A program made the position numbers and the translations under genes. From positions 124,001-188,000 of the forward strand of contig NZ_BFCH01000017.1 in the NCBI RefSeq assembly GCF_003112775.1: a DNA stretch of 64,000 bases, given 5' to 3'. The notes under the pieces were generated by a model. The model ran no database searches and was not told the origin of the DNA. It saw nothing but the letters and a program-made list of their open reading frames with translations. Origin of the DNA: Mycobacterium montefiorense. GTDB lineage: Bacteria; Actinomycetota; Actinomycetes; Mycobacteriales; Mycobacteriaceae. Shown here one piece after another: positions 52,138-62,317 of the stretch. Numbering within the stretch: position 1 is the stretch's first letter; each line of letters begins with the position of its first letter.

Positions 52138-52373
52138 CAGATCCGCTGCCCTTCCCGGCGCAGTCGCGCAACGACGGCCTCGATGCCGTCGCGATCGACG
52201 ACCTTGATCCCTTTGGCGCTCACCCGCAGCGTGATACGCCGGCCCTCCGACGGCAGGTAGTACGTCTTGGTTTGAATGTTGGGCGACCATCGCCTCCGGG
52301 TTCGGCGATGCGAGTGCGACACCGAGTTACCGAAACTCACTGTGCGCCCGGTGACCTGACAGTGCATGGACAT
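52137..52373 (-). CDS. rpmB2: 50S ribosomal protein L28, zinc-independent type
   Basis: A 78-residue L28: [20 protein letters not shown] through [21 protein letters not shown] single Cys remains where zinc-binding L28 has CxxC, so it is of the C- type. It is the first gene of the operon; GGGAGG precedes the ATG at 52373 and a Zur box lies 31 bp upstream. Numbering of the symbol (rpmB1 or rpmB2) is uncertain. Confidence 0.94.
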   Translation of the reverse strand: MSMHCQVTGRTVSFGNSVSHSHRRTRRRWSPNIQTKTYYLPSEGRRITLRVSAKGIKVVDRDGIEAVVARLRREGQRI

Positions 52374-52403
52374 GATGCCTCCCCTCCTCTGGGCGACCCA
52401 CCG

Positions 52404-52426
52404 TTATTGAAAATCATTTTCGACAA
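52404..52426. promoter_or_regulatory. Zur box of the ribosomal-protein operon
   Basis: TTATTGAAAATCATTTTC continues with GACAA. The core TGAAAATCATTTTC is the mycobacterial Zur motif with its strong dyad symmetry. It lies 31 bp upstream of the L28 gene. Zinc-loaded Zur would repress; zinc loss would induce the operon. Confidence 0.85.
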
Positions 52427-52459
52427 GGCCCCGCCCCGCACTGTACCGTGGCGGAGGCG

Positions 52460-52482
52460 TTATTGAAAATCATTCGCAATAA
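52460..52482. promoter_or_regulatory. Zur box of the mrf gene
   Basis: TTATTGAAAATCATTCG continues with CAATAA, giving matching outer arms TTATTG and CAATAA. It ends nine bases before the mrf ATG and touches the AAGGAG ribosome site, so bound Zur could block both initiation complex formation and transcription start. It is 56 bp from the other box. Confidence 0.85.
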
Positions 52483-52491
52483 GGAGTTGGG

Positions 52492-53685
52492 ATGCGGACC
52501 CCGGTGGTGCTGGTGGCGGGTCAGGGCGACACCGATGCGGTGACGGGTGCGCTCCTGCGCGGTCCCGGAACCGTAGTAGTCGAGCACCGCTTCGACGGCC
52601 ATGTCGTGCGGCGGACGACGACCATGTTGTGCAAGGGCGAATTGACCACCGCGCACGACGCACTGGAGTTGGCGCACGGGTGTGTGGCCTGCACCGTCCG
52701 TAACGATCTTTTGCTGCTGCTGCGCAAGCTGGCCCACCACGGCGGAGTCGAACGCATCGTCGTGCACTTGTCGCAGTGGATGGAACCCGAACCCATCTGC
52801 GTCGCGATCAACCACGTCCGGGTGCGGGTCGGTCCCGGCTACCCCGACGGTCCGGCCGCCTTGGATGTGGCGATCGCCTGCGTGGTGACGTGCATCGACT
52901 CCCGCAGTTGGCTCACTCGCGCGCTCGGCGAGGACGATCTGCCGGACGGGCGCACGATGGCCCAGGTCGTCGTCGGCCAGGCCGAGTTCGCCGACCTGCT
53001 GGTGCTGACCCGCCCGGAACCACTGACGCTGGCGGTGCTGCGCAGGCTTGCTCCGCGGGCGCGGATCACGGTCGGTCTCGACCGTGTCGACATAGCGCTG
53101 GCGAACCTGGAAGAGGATTCGCGGCGCGGCCGCAGCGACCATCCGCACGGCTGGCTGCTGGCCGGCCGGCCGCCCCTGGGCGCCGACGGGACGGTGCGAG
53201 TCGTCGAATTCAACGCCCGCCGCCCGTTCCACCCTGAGCGCTTACACGCCACCGTGGATCTGCTGTTGACCGGCGTGGTGCGCGCCCGCGGGCGGCTGTG
53301 GCTGGCCAGTCGGCCCGACCAGGTCATGTGGCTGGAGTCGGCCGGTGGCGGCATGCGGGTCTCTTGCGCCGGAAAGTGGCTGGCGGCCATGACCGCGCGT
53401 GAGGTGGCCAATGTCGACGCGGAACGGCGTCTGTTCGCCGAGTTGCAGTGGGAATACCGGTTCGGCGACCGGCACACCGCGATGACGGTGCTGGTCTGTG
53501 GTGGGGAGCCACCCGACATTCTCGACGCCCTGCACGGTGCGTTGCTCACCGACGCGGAAATGGCGGACCCGCGTGAGTGGCGCGGCTACCCGGACCCCTT
53601 CGGAGAATGGCACGAGGATCCTTGCGACGAAATCTCCGGCACCGCAGAAGAAGTCGCATCCGACTCCGACCGCCGGGAATCTTGA
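52492..53685 (+). CDS. mrf: CobW/COG0523-like zinc-starvation factor (Mrf, Rv0106 type)
   Basis: A 397-residue CobW-like protein. The N-terminus reads VVLVAGQGDTDAVTGALL, where the Walker A motif GxxGxGKT is lost, and the metal motif is GCVACTVR. It therefore probably does not hydrolyse GTP like other COG0523 members. In mycobacteria Mrf recruits the hibernation factor Mpy to ribosomes made with zinc-independent proteins during zinc starvation; that is published knowledge, the assignment here is by family and by its Zur box and divergent C- ribosomal operon. AAGGAG precedes ATG 52492. Confidence 0.9.
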   Translation: MRTPVVLVAGQGDTDAVTGALLRGPGTVVVEHRFDGHVVRRTTTMLCKGELTTAHDALELAHGCVACTVRNDLLLLLRKLAHHGGVERIVVHLSQWMEPEPICVAINHVRVRVGPGYPDGPAALDVAIACVVTCIDSRSWLTRALGEDDLPDGRTMAQVVVGQAEFADLLVLTRPEPLTLAVLRRLAPRARITVGLDRVDIALANLEEDSRRGRSDHPHGWLLAGRPPLGADGTVRVVEFNARRPFHPERLHATVDLLLTGVVRARGRLWLASRPDQVMWLESAGGGMRVSCAGKWLAAMTAREVANVDAERRLFAELQWEYRFGDRHTAMTVLVCGGEPPDILDALHGALLTDAEMADPREWRGYPDPFGEWHEDPCDEISGTAEEVASDSDRRES

Positions 53686-53832
53686 AGTCGCACCGCGTCT
53701 CACCGGCAAATTAGCGTTTAGCCAGAACCAGGGGTTCGGGCTGTGCGCATGATCTGGTAGCTGTAGGTTACGAGTCAGCGTTGGAAAAGCAGCGCTGCAC
53801 CAGGACTCGGCACGCCTATCGGTGAACGCGGT

Positions 53833-54729
53833 GTGAAGGTGAATTTGATAGGTCAGGCCTTTAAGACGGCGACAGACCGATTGGCCAACCCGGCGCGGGT
53901 ATCGGACCCCGACAAGCTGCGCGCCGCGGTTACGGGCAAGACGGTGCTGGTGACCGGCGCATCGTACGGAATCGGCGAGGCGACCGCCCGCAGGCTTGCT
54001 GCGGCCGGTGCGAAGGTGCTGCTGGTCGCCCGATCGGCGGAACGGCTCGACGACCTCGCCGCGGCGATCAACGCGGGCGGCGGGCAAGCGGTCGCCTACC
54101 CGGCAGATCTGAGCGACGAGGCTGCCGTCCACGTCCTGACCAAGCAGATCACCGAGAACCACGGCCCGCTCGACATCGTGGTCAGTAACGCCGGCAAATC
54201 GCTGCGCCGGTCGCTTCATCACCAGTACGACCGCCCGCACGACTTCCAGCGCACCATCGACATCAATTACCTGGGGCCGATCTGGCTGCTGCTGGGACTG
54301 CTGCCGGCCATGCGGGAAAACGGCGGCGGCCACATCGTGAATGTCTCGAGTGTCGGCGTGCGCGTGGTGCCCGGTCCGCAATGGGGCGCCTACCAGGCGT
54401 CCAAGGGCGCATTCGATCGCTGGCTGCGCAGCGTGGCACCCGAACTGCACGCCGACGGCGTCACTATCACGTCGGTCTACTTCGCGCTGGTCCGAACCCG
54501 GATGATCGCACCGACGCCGATCCTGGGCCGCCTTCCCGGGCTGTCCGCGCAGGAGGCCGCCGATGCCATCGCCAAGGCGATCATCGAACGCCCGCGCACC
54601 AACGAACCGCCGTGGGTATTTCCGGCCGAACTGTGCTCGGTGCTGTTGGCCGGACCCGCGGATTGGGCGGCCCGGTTGTGGCATCGTCGCTTCTTCGCCG
54701 ATTCCAGCGGCCGAAAGGACCAGGGATGA
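53833..54729 (+). CDS. Short-chain dehydrogenase/reductase with N-terminal extension
   Basis: A 298-residue SDR. A 35-residue lead precedes the fold. Motifs are TGASYGIGE, SNAG, NVSSVG and YQASK. Length and C-terminal WAARLWHRRFF suggest a lipid-related SDR, as in SDR/FadD pairs of mycobacteria. The GTG start is at 53833. The last four bases (ATGA) overlap the acyl-CoA ligase start, so the pair is coupled. Confidence 0.87.
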   Translation: MKVNLIGQAFKTATDRLANPARVSDPDKLRAAVTGKTVLVTGASYGIGEATARRLAAAGAKVLLVARSAERLDDLAAAINAGGGQAVAYPADLSDEAAVHVLTKQITENHGPLDIVVSNAGKSLRRSLHHQYDRPHDFQRTIDINYLGPIWLLLGLLPAMRENGGGHIVNVSSVGVRVVPGPQWGAYQASKGAFDRWLRSVAPELHADGVTITSVYFALVRTRMIAPTPILGRLPGLSAQEAADAIAKAIIERPRTNEPPWVFPAELCSVLLAGPADWAARLWHRRFFADSSGRKDQG

Positions 54730-56273
54730 CAGACGGTGTGGCCGCCACGACCGCCCGCGCGTTGGTGTCCTCGCGGTTGCTGAGTGTGCCCACACCGATC
54801 GCGGCGCTGCGGCTGATCCGCGAGGTGTATCGCGGCGGCACGAATCTCGCCACGCTGGCCGCTCGCTGGCCGGATCGCACCGCGATCATCGACGACGACG
54901 GAGCGCTGACCTACCGCGAGCTGCAGACCATCACCGAGGCGCTCGCGCACGAGCTCGTCGACGCCGGTGCGGGGCCGGGCGAGGCGGTGGGGATCATGTG
55001 CCGCAACGGCCGCGGCTTCGCGGCCTCAGTATTCGCCACAGCGCTGGTCGGTGCCGATGTGGTGCTAGTGAATACGGAGTTTCGCGCCAATGCCCTCGCC
55101 GGCGCGCTGAGCACGCACCAGGTCATAACGATGTTTTGCGACAAAGAGTTTGCGGCCCAGATCCGCGAAACCGCCCCGTCGGTCCGGGTCATCGATCCGG
55201 CCGGCGCCGAGATATCTCCAGGCAAGTCGCGGCCTAAGGTTGCATCGTCGGGCCGAATCGTGTTGCTCACCTCCGGCACCACTGGCATCCCCAAGGGTGC
55301 GCCGCGCACACCCCGGATCAGCTCGGGCCTGGGGGCGGGCGTGACCATCCTCGAACGCACCGGGTTGCGCAGCGGGTCGCGAATCGCCTTGGCAACCCCC
55401 ATGTTCCATGGTCTCGGATTCGGTATCATGACGCTCGCCGTCAGTCTGGGCGCCACAATGCTGACCCGCCGCCGCTTCGACGCCGAAGAAACACTCGCAC
55501 AGGCGTCGTTGCAGGGCGCCGATGCGATGAGCGCCGTACCCATCATGCTGGCGCGGATCCTGGATCTGCCGCAGCGGGTGCGGTCGCGCAACCCGTTGTC
55601 GCTGCAGGTTGTCATATCCAGTGGCGATCGGCTCGATCCCAGCCTGGCGCGGCGGTTCATGGACTCCTACGGCGACATCCTCTACAACCTCTACGGCTCC
55701 ACTGAGGTCGGAATTGGCTCCCTGGCAACACCTTTCGAGTTACGTCACGCCCCGGATACGGTAGGAAGACCGGTCGCCGGCTGTCCGGTTCGCATTCTCG
55801 ACAAAAGCGGCAATCCCGTCGGGTCGCGGGTGACCGGCCGCATTTTCGTCGGCGGTGAGCTGGGCTCGGAAGGCTACACCGGCGGGGGCGGCAAGGCTGT
55901 CGTCGACGGCTTCACCAGTACCGGAGACATGGGCTATCTGGACAACTCGGGCCGGCTCTACATCGTCGGTCGCGAGGACGACATGATCGTCTCGGGTGGT
56001 GAGAACGTGTATCCCCGCGCGCTGGAAAACGCACTCGCCGAGCATCCTGACGTTGCCGAGAACGCGGTCGTCGGGGTGCCTGACGAGCAGTTCGGGCGCC
56101 GACTGGCAGCGTTCGTTGTTACCCGCGGGCAGCGCGACGTCGATGTGCCGGCACTACGGGAGTACTTGAAGGACAAGGTCTCTCGTTTTGAACAGCCCAG
56201 GGATATCCATATCGTCGACAGCATTCCGCGCAACCCTGCGGGCAAGGTCATACGTAGGGAACTGGCGACTTAG
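54726..56273 (+). CDS. Acyl-CoA ligase (FadD-type, ANL superfamily)
   Basis: A 515-residue AMP-forming ligase. The ATP loop is LTSGTTGIPKG, followed by YNLYGSTEVG, TGDMGYLD and GRED with the C-terminal NPAGKVIRREL, including the catalytic Lys. It should form acyl-AMP and acyl-CoA from a fatty or related acid. The exact FadD number cannot be given. It is coupled to the SDR and convergent with ctpI (four-base overlap). Confidence 0.9.
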   Translation: MTDGVAATTARALVSSRLLSVPTPIAALRLIREVYRGGTNLATLAARWPDRTAIIDDDGALTYRELQTITEALAHELVDAGAGPGEAVGIMCRNGRGFAASVFATALVGADVVLVNTEFRANALAGALSTHQVITMFCDKEFAAQIRETAPSVRVIDPAGAEISPGKSRPKVASSGRIVLLTSGTTGIPKGAPRTPRISSGLGAGVTILERTGLRSGSRIALATPMFHGLGFGIMTLAVSLGATMLTRRRFDAEETLAQASLQGADAMSAVPIMLARILDLPQRVRSRNPLSLQVVISSGDRLDPSLARRFMDSYGDILYNLYGSTEVGIGSLATPFELRHAPDTVGRPVAGCPVRILDKSGNPVGSRVTGRIFVGGELGSEGYTGGGGKAVVDGFTSTGDMGYLDNSGRLYIVGREDDMIVSGGENVYPRALENALAEHPDVAENAVVGVPDEQFGRRLAAFVVTRGQRDVDVPALREYLKDKVSRFEQPRDIHIVDSIPRNPAGKVIRRELAT

Positions 56274-59200
56274 GCATCCGGCTGATCGTCTGGTTCGCCT
56301 TCGGGCGCGATGACGCCGACGGTCTTGTTCAGCCAGTTGGGCGCCAGCCACGAGACCGCGGTGGCACCTGCTGTCGCCCCCATCACGCCCGACCAGGCGA
56401 CCGGTCCCAGCGGCGTGCATCCGAAGAACTGGCTGACCACCGGGGTTTGAATGATGCCGACCAGCACGCCCGCGCTGCCCAGTGCGGTCGCCACCACGAG
56501 TGGGCTGTGCTGGCGCGTCAGCAGGGTCTGGGCGAGCTGAGTCGTCACCAGCGCCGCCAATCCCATTGTCGCTGTGCGGCGTTCGCTGCCCGGCGTGTAG
56601 CGCCCGATGCCCCAGGCGGCCGTCGCGCCGGCGGCGGTGACGACACCACGGGTGACGATCTGGCGCATCAGCGGGGCGTCCAGCGACGGCGTGGGCCCGG
56701 TCAACACCGCGAGCCGGTGTGCGGCACGGGCCTTTTCGGCCTGCTCTTCGGTCTGGTACTGGGTTTCGTCGGGTTCGACGTATTGCGACGTGACGGCAAC
56801 CGCGAGCGCGGGGAACATGTCGGTGAGCAGGTTCACCAGCAGTAGCTGACGCGTTCCCACCGGCGCGCGCCCCTGGCCGAACGCGGTCCCGATGATGGTG
56901 AACAGCACCTCGCCCACGTTGCCGCCGACCAGGATCGTGACGGCATCGCGTACACCGGCCCACATGCTGCGGCCCTCGACCAGTGCGTCGAGCAGCACGG
57001 ACAGATCGCGGTCGGTCAAGATGATGTCGGCGGCTCCCCGGGCGGCCGACGAGCCCCGACCGCTCACGCCGATGCCCACGTCGGCCATCCGAATCGCGGC
57101 GGCGTCGTTGGCGCCGTCACCGACCATTGCCGTCACCCGGCCGCAGCGCTGCAGCGCGGCCACGATCTGCACCTTCTGCTCCGGGCTGACGCGAGCGAAG
57201 ACCGCGACGTTGGAGACGACCTTGGCGCAGGCGTCCTCGTCGAGACCGGCAAGCTCGGCGCCGGTGATGACGCGCGCATCCGCCGGCAGTCCCAGCTGAC
57301 GGGCGATCGCCCGCGCGGTGATCGGGTGGTCGCCGGTGATCAGCACCACCTCGCGGCCGGCGGCCTCCAACGCCTCGATCAACGGACGCGACGATGCCCG
57401 TGCGGTGTCGGCCAATCCGACGTAGCCCAGCAGCTCGAGGTCCTGCGCTGTGGCCTCGACGGCATCGACGTCGGTGTCCTCGTCGTGGGAGGTGCCGTTG
57501 GGCCACGGGCGCCGCGCCACCGCTAGTACCCGCAAGCCCCGCTCGGCGAGGCTGTGAACCACCGATTCCGCATGTGCACGGTCGGCCTCCGGTTCGGCGA
57601 ACCGGCAGCGCGGCAGCACCACCTCCGGGGCGCCCTTGAGCATCAGTACCGGCGCGTCCGCGTCCGCGCTCAGCGTGCCGATGGCGGCGGCGTAGCCACG
57701 GCTGGACTCGAACGGCACCTCGGCGAGCAACTGCCAACCCGAATTGTTCTTGGTGAGAAGGAAACTCGCTGCGGTGATGATCGCCTCGTCGGTGGCGTGC
57801 GCATGACCCTGGCCCTCTTGGGGCTGCGGCGACGCCCACGCGGCGGCCCGCAGCACCGCGGCCGACCGCGGATCCTCGGCCTCCGGGAACGGGTCGCCCG
57901 GTTTGGCATCGTGCGGCACGGCGCACAGCACACGCAGCCGGTTCTCGGTGAGAGTTCCTGTCTTGTCGAAACATACGGTGTCGACCCGGCCGAGGGCTTC
58001 GATGGTGCGCGGCGAGCGGACCAGTACCCCGCGCGCAGTCAGGCGCTGGGCGGCGGCCAGCTGGGACAGCGTGGCCACCAGCGGCAGGCCCTCCGGCACG
58101 GCGGCCACCGCGATCGCGACACCGTCGGCGACGGCCTGACGTAACGACGCGCGGCGCAGCAACGCCAGCGCGGTCACCGCGGCGCCGCCGGTCAGGGTCA
58201 GCGGCAGCACCTTGCTGGTCAGCTCGCGCAGCCGGGCCTGGACTCCGGCAGCCGTTTCGACGTTGGCGACTGCCGAGATCGCCCGGTGCGCAGCGGTGTT
58301 GACGCCGGTAGCCACGACGATCGCGCGAGCGCGGCCCGCGATGATCGTGCTGCCCTCGAACAGCATGCTTGCCCGCTCGCGGTCGTTGACGGCGACCGGC
58401 TCCACCTGCTTGTCTACCGGGAGCGACTCTCCGGTGAGCAGTGATTCGTCGACCTCCAGGTCTTCGGCCACCAGCACACGCGCGTCGGCCGGAACCACCT
58501 CCGGTGCGGCCAGGTCGATGACGTCGCCGGGCCGCAGCGACTTGGCGGACACCGTGACCGTGCGGGTGGCGTGTTGGGCAGCCTCCAGGCGGCGTCGCAT
58601 GGTGGCCACTGCCGGGACTACCACGCGGCGCACCAGCTGATCCTGCTCGGCGAAAAGTTCGGCGGCCGCCGCCTCGGCCCGCAACCGTTGTGCCCCAACG
58701 GTTATCGCGTTGGCAGTCATGACACCGCCGACCAGCAGCGCGTCGATGTTACTGCCGACGATGGCCGACGCGGCCGCGCCGACGGCCAGAATCGGGGTCA
58801 GCGGGTCGGCGAGCTCGACCCGGGTCGCCGAAGCCAGCCGAGCCAGGGTGTGCAATGGTCCGCGCAGCCCATCGAACGGTGGGCTGTAGGACAGGTCATC
58901 GAGGCGGCGGCGCCAGGACGGCGTCAGGGTCTCCACCGCCAACGGTCGCGAGCCGCCGGCCAGCCGCGAGTACACGATCTCGGGATCCAGGGCGTGCCAG
59001 GTGGTGAGCGGCTGGGGGGTCGGGTCGGGAAGGCGTAGCACCCGGCCGGCCGAGAAGGCTCCGGCCACGATCGCGGTGGCCGCGGCGGTGTTGACCGGGT
59101 TGAGCCAGCGGCGGAAGCTCATCGGGTTGGTGGGTCGCTCCTGATCGCTGCCGGTGACCAACAGCAGCCCGGCCAGCGTGGTACCGCCCTGGGCAAGGTG

Positions 59201-61123
59201 TACCGCCGATTCGCTGGCCGAGCGGGCCACCGGAATCGCGGACAGGATCCGAACCGCGTCGGCCAAGTCGGTGCCGGTGATGATGTCGGCGGTCCACGGC
59301 GTCGCGGCGCGCGGATCATCAAGTGCCACACCGATATCTGCGATGGCCAACGCGGCCAGCGTGTCGGTCGACGCGAAGTCGCGGTGCACCGCGGTGATCA
59401 GCAGCACCGGTCCGCGATCGGCCCGCAGCTCGCGCACCACGCCCAGCAGTGGCGTACCGGGCGGGTGCGTCGCGCCGACACTCGCGGTGAGGTCCTCGGT
59501 ACCGGCCACGTGACGCAACACCACTCGGGCTCCGGTGCGATTCGCGGTCTGCAGCAACGGGATCGCGTACGGGTCGGCTTCCCAGCCGACTTCGACCCTG
59601 CCGACGATCTCGCCGTCGACCACCAGGTCGGCACTTTCCAAGCCCTGCGCGGGGGTAGCCGACGGGCCTTGTACCGGAACCCATCTCAGATGCGCACCGG
59701 TGGCGGGCAACTCGTCGTGGTCGGGCTCCGGCGCTTCCTCGCCATGCAGCAGGGCGTCGGCGACCTCGTAAACCCGGTCGTCGTCCCAGCCGGGTGCCTC
59801 GCCGATCGACTGCAGCACCGCGCGGTGGTCACCGCGCAGCGCGGCGCCGTCGATCACGACCACTCGCACCCGGTCCAAGCGGCGCAGCGCGCCCGGGTCG
59901 AGCACCAGCTGCCCGCCGTTCGCGAGGCCGCGACCCAGCGTCGAGGCGAACGCCTGGCGGCCCATGTGAGCGGCCCTGGGCACCCCGGCCTCGATCGCGG
60001 CGGCCGCGTCTTCGGTGCCGCCACCGGCGACCAACGCACTGGCCGCGGCGATCAGCGAGCCGTTGGCTGCCGAGTTGACATAGGCCTCTACTGGTCCGGC
60101 CATGGAGCCTTTTTCGGTGTCCATCGCGGCGTCGATGGCTCCGCCGACCACGACGTGTGAGGCTTCGCCCGCGGCTGCGGCAGCCCAGCTGTGCCGGGGT
60201 ACCTGCGAGTGGGCTCCGGCCGACGAGATGACCGGGACCACCGGAGCCTGCGGGCGCTCGGGCGAGGCCAGCTGCGGCTCACGTTCACGCCAGACGCGAC
60301 GGTGCGCGGCCGCCTCGGTGATTTGCAGGGTCCGTTGCGTCATGTCGAGCAGCGGGGTGCCGAGCGCTTGAGTCAGCCCGTTGGCCGCCGCGGTGGCTGC
60401 CGCCAGGGCAACGTCGGTGCCCACGCGACCCAGTCGCGACTCGAGGATCGCCACCATGCGCGGCTGATGGTTAATCAGAGCGGCCGCTGCCCGGGTGGTT
60501 TGCGGTGCGGCGGGCAGTCGGGTCACCCAGCCGGTGACCGCGGCGGTCACCGCGACCATGTCCATGGCCGCGGCGGTCAGCGGCACCAGAATCGCCAGCG
60601 GGTTACCCGGGTCGGCGAATGGCGCGGAAACTGGTACGTCCGACTTCGTGGAAGCCAAATCGGCGGCAATGGCCGCAACCGTCGTCCGCACGTCGTCCAC
60701 GACGACTTCGTTATCCGCGTCGTCGCAGAGTTCGACGACCAACCGGCCCAGGGCGCCCTCGACGTGGGCCTCGGCCACTCCGGGAATCCGGCGAACCGGC
60801 TCCTCGACCACCGCCGCGTATTCGTACCAGCGGGAGAACGGCAGCAACGGGTCGAGGTCCAGGTGTACCCGCTGCCCGCTCTGCCAGCGCACCGGCGGCC
60901 TGATGTGGTCGGGGGAGCCGTTGGGGGAGGTGTTGATTCCGAGCGCCCGGCCGGTGGAAGTCGCCATCGACTGCACGACAGGGCCGGCCAGTTCGGCTAC
61001 CGGGCTCGCCAGGAGCTGCACCGCACCCGCAGCGCCGGCCGCGGTGGACATGCCGGCCTTCACCAGCTGGGCCGCTCCACCGGTGACACCAGCGACAACG
61101 CTGGTTACACCCGGAATCTTCAT
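56270..61123 (-). CDS. ctpI: Giant P-type cation ATPase CtpI
   Basis: A 1617-residue P-type ATPase, close in size to M. tuberculosis CtpI (Rv0107c, about 1630). The N-terminal 600-700 residues are a poorly understood extension with repeated Ala/Gly-rich segments. The ATPase core has TGESLPVD, the phosphorylation site DKTGT near 1052 and GDGANDAAA near 1334, then C-terminal membrane helices. The transported ion is not established. A possible start is ATG 61123 with GAAGG upstream. Its end overlaps the convergent ligase gene by four bases. Confidence 0.93.
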   Translation of the reverse strand: MKIPGVTSVVAGVTGGAAQLVKAGMSTAAGAAGAVQLLASPVAELAGPVVQSMATSTGRALGINTSPNGSPDHIRPPVRWQSGQRVHLDLDPLLPFSRWYEYAAVVEEPVRRIPGVAEAHVEGALGRLVVELCDDADNEVVVDDVRTTVAAIAADLASTKSDVPVSAPFADPGNPLAILVPLTAAAMDMVAVTAAVTGWVTRLPAAPQTTRAAAALINHQPRMVAILESRLGRVGTDVALAAATAAANGLTQALGTPLLDMTQRTLQITEAAAHRRVWREREPQLASPERPQAPVVPVISSAGAHSQVPRHSWAAAAAGEASHVVVGGAIDAAMDTEKGSMAGPVEAYVNSAANGSLIAAASALVAGGGTEDAAAAIEAGVPRAAHMGRQAFASTLGRGLANGGQLVLDPGALRRLDRVRVVVIDGAALRGDHRAVLQSIGEAPGWDDDRVYEVADALLHGEEAPEPDHDELPATGAHLRWVPVQGPSATPAQGLESADLVVDGEIVGRVEVGWEADPYAIPLLQTANRTGARVVLRHVAGTEDLTASVGATHPPGTPLLGVVRELRADRGPVLLITAVHRDFASTDTLAALAIADIGVALDDPRAATPWTADIITGTDLADAVRILSAIPVARSASESAVHLAQGGTTLAGLLLVTGSDQERPTNPMSFRRWLNPVNTAAATAIVAGAFSAGRVLRLPDPTPQPLTTWHALDPEIVYSRLAGGSRPLAVETLTPSWRRRLDDLSYSPPFDGLRGPLHTLARLASATRVELADPLTPILAVGAAASAIVGSNIDALLVGGVMTANAITVGAQRLRAEAAAAELFAEQDQLVRRVVVPAVATMRRRLEAAQHATRTVTVSAKSLRPGDVIDLAAPEVVPADARVLVAEDLEVDESLLTGESLPVDKQVEPVAVNDRERASMLFEGSTIIAGRARAIVVATGVNTAAHRAISAVANVETAAGVQARLRELTSKVLPLTLTGGAAVTALALLRRASLRQAVADGVAIAVAAVPEGLPLVATLSQLAAAQRLTARGVLVRSPRTIEALGRVDTVCFDKTGTLTENRLRVLCAVPHDAKPGDPFPEAEDPRSAAVLRAAAWASPQPQEGQGHAHATDEAIITAASFLLTKNNSGWQLLAEVPFESSRGYAAAIGTLSADADAPVLMLKGAPEVVLPRCRFAEPEADRAHAESVVHSLAERGLRVLAVARRPWPNGTSHDEDTDVDAVEATAQDLELLGYVGLADTARASSRPLIEALEAAGREVVLITGDHPITARAIARQLGLPADARVITGAELAGLDEDACAKVVSNVAVFARVSPEQKVQIVAALQRCGRVTAMVGDGANDAAAIRMADVGIGVSGRGSSAARGAADIILTDRDLSVLLDALVEGRSMWAGVRDAVTILVGGNVGEVLFTIIGTAFGQGRAPVGTRQLLLVNLLTDMFPALAVAVTSQYVEPDETQYQTEEQAEKARAAHRLAVLTGPTPSLDAPLMRQIVTRGVVTAAGATAAWGIGRYTPGSERRTATMGLAALVTTQLAQTLLTRQHSPLVVATALGSAGVLVGIIQTPVVSQFFGCTPLGPVAWSGVMGATAGATAVSWLAPNWLNKTVGVIAPEGEPDDQPDA

Positions 61124-61285
61124 TCACTCAGCCTTCAGCTACGTTCGTCGCGCTAATAATCGTGGGGTGTCGGGGACCTGTCCACATATGCGTTCGAAGG
61201 CAGGCCGTGCGACGACACCAACAGTTCTGATGGGTGGGGATTCACTGGGTGAACAGCGGGTGTAATCGCGTCCCTTTGGGGCAGT

Positions 61286-62242
61286 TTACCGGCTGGGCGG
61301 CAGATCGAACGTGGCGAACAACACCGGGTCGAGGAAGACGGTAATGGCGGCGACGCCGGTGGCGCCCGGGGTGATCACGTGAATTGAATGGGCCCGCAAG
61401 ACACCGTCGTCGGCGCGGCGGTACTCGGCCACCGCGGGTTGGGCATTCGCGGCTGTCTGAACCATGGAAATATCGCCGACAGTCGTAAATGCCTGTGCAG
61501 CAAGGAATTCCATCACAGTGTCCCGCCCGGTAAACCATACGGGAAGCGGCGGCATTTCGAGTTTGACGTCCGTCTGTAGCAGCTCCGTGAGTGCGGCCAT
61601 GTCGGAGTTCTCGAATGCCGCGCAGTAACGGTCGAGCAATTCGCGGCGCTTGGCATCGTCGGGCTCCAGCACGTCGTCGTCGGTGGGCGAAACCTCGGCG
61701 AGGCGGGCCCGCGCCCGCTGTAGGGCGCTGTTTACCGAGGCAGGTGTGGTTTCCAGGAGTTCGGCAACCTCGGCAGCGCTGAACTGCACGACGTCACGCA
61801 GAATCAGCACGGCACGCTGACGCGCGGGCAGCTCCTGCATCGCCGTCATCACGGCCAGTCGCACGCTGTGCCGCACCGTCACGGTGTCTTCCGGGGTCGC
61901 GAACAGGTGCGTGTCGGGGAGCGGCTCCAGCCACTGATGGGCGCCGGCGCCGCCGGCGAGATCGGCCTCCGGATCGACCGAGCTGTCACCCAACCCGGCC
62001 GGCAGCACGCGCCGGGCTCGGTTCTCCAGCGCACGCAGGCACGCCGTGGTGGCGATTCGGTACAGCCAGGTTCGCAGCGCGGCGCGCTCCTCGAATGCCT
62101 GGTAGCCCCGCCAGCCGCTCAGGTAGGTCTCCTGGACGAGGTCCTCGGCATCGTGCACCGAGCCGAGCATGCGGTAGCAGTGCGCGATCAACTCGCCTCG
62201 ATACGGCGCCGCCTGCTCGATGAAATCCTCCTGAGCCGACAC
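61286..62242 (-). CDS. ECF sigma factor with NTF2-like C-terminal domain (SigG-like group)
   Basis: A 318-residue sigma-70 family factor. Sigma region 2 (ELIAHCYRMLGSVHDAEDLVQE) lies at about residues 15-80 and region 4 (LPARQRAVLILRDVVQFSAA, then NSALQRARARL) at about 135-195. The remaining 120 residues are an NTF2/SnoaL-like domain that in such factors replaces or complements an anti-sigma factor. It resembles the SigG/SigJ type, but paralogues exist so no symbol is given. No anti-sigma gene is adjacent. It is divergent from the SDR-DUF899 unit. Confidence 0.88.
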   Translation of the reverse strand: MSAQEDFIEQAAPYRGELIAHCYRMLGSVHDAEDLVQETYLSGWRGYQAFEERAALRTWLYRIATTACLRALENRARRVLPAGLGDSSVDPEADLAGGAGAHQWLEPLPDTHLFATPEDTVTVRHSVRLAVMTAMQELPARQRAVLILRDVVQFSAAEVAELLETTPASVNSALQRARARLAEVSPTDDDVLEPDDAKRRELLDRYCAAFENSDMAALTELLQTDVKLEMPPLPVWFTGRDTVMEFLAAQAFTTVGDISMVQTAANAQPAVAEYRRADDGVLRAHSIHVITPGATGVAAITVFLDPVLFATFDLPPSR

Positions 62243-62317
62243 GATCGCTCTCCCATCTCGGCCTCGGTCTCGGGTGGCCCGAAACGCTACTCCAGTACAG
62301 AGACGTCGGGACGGCGA

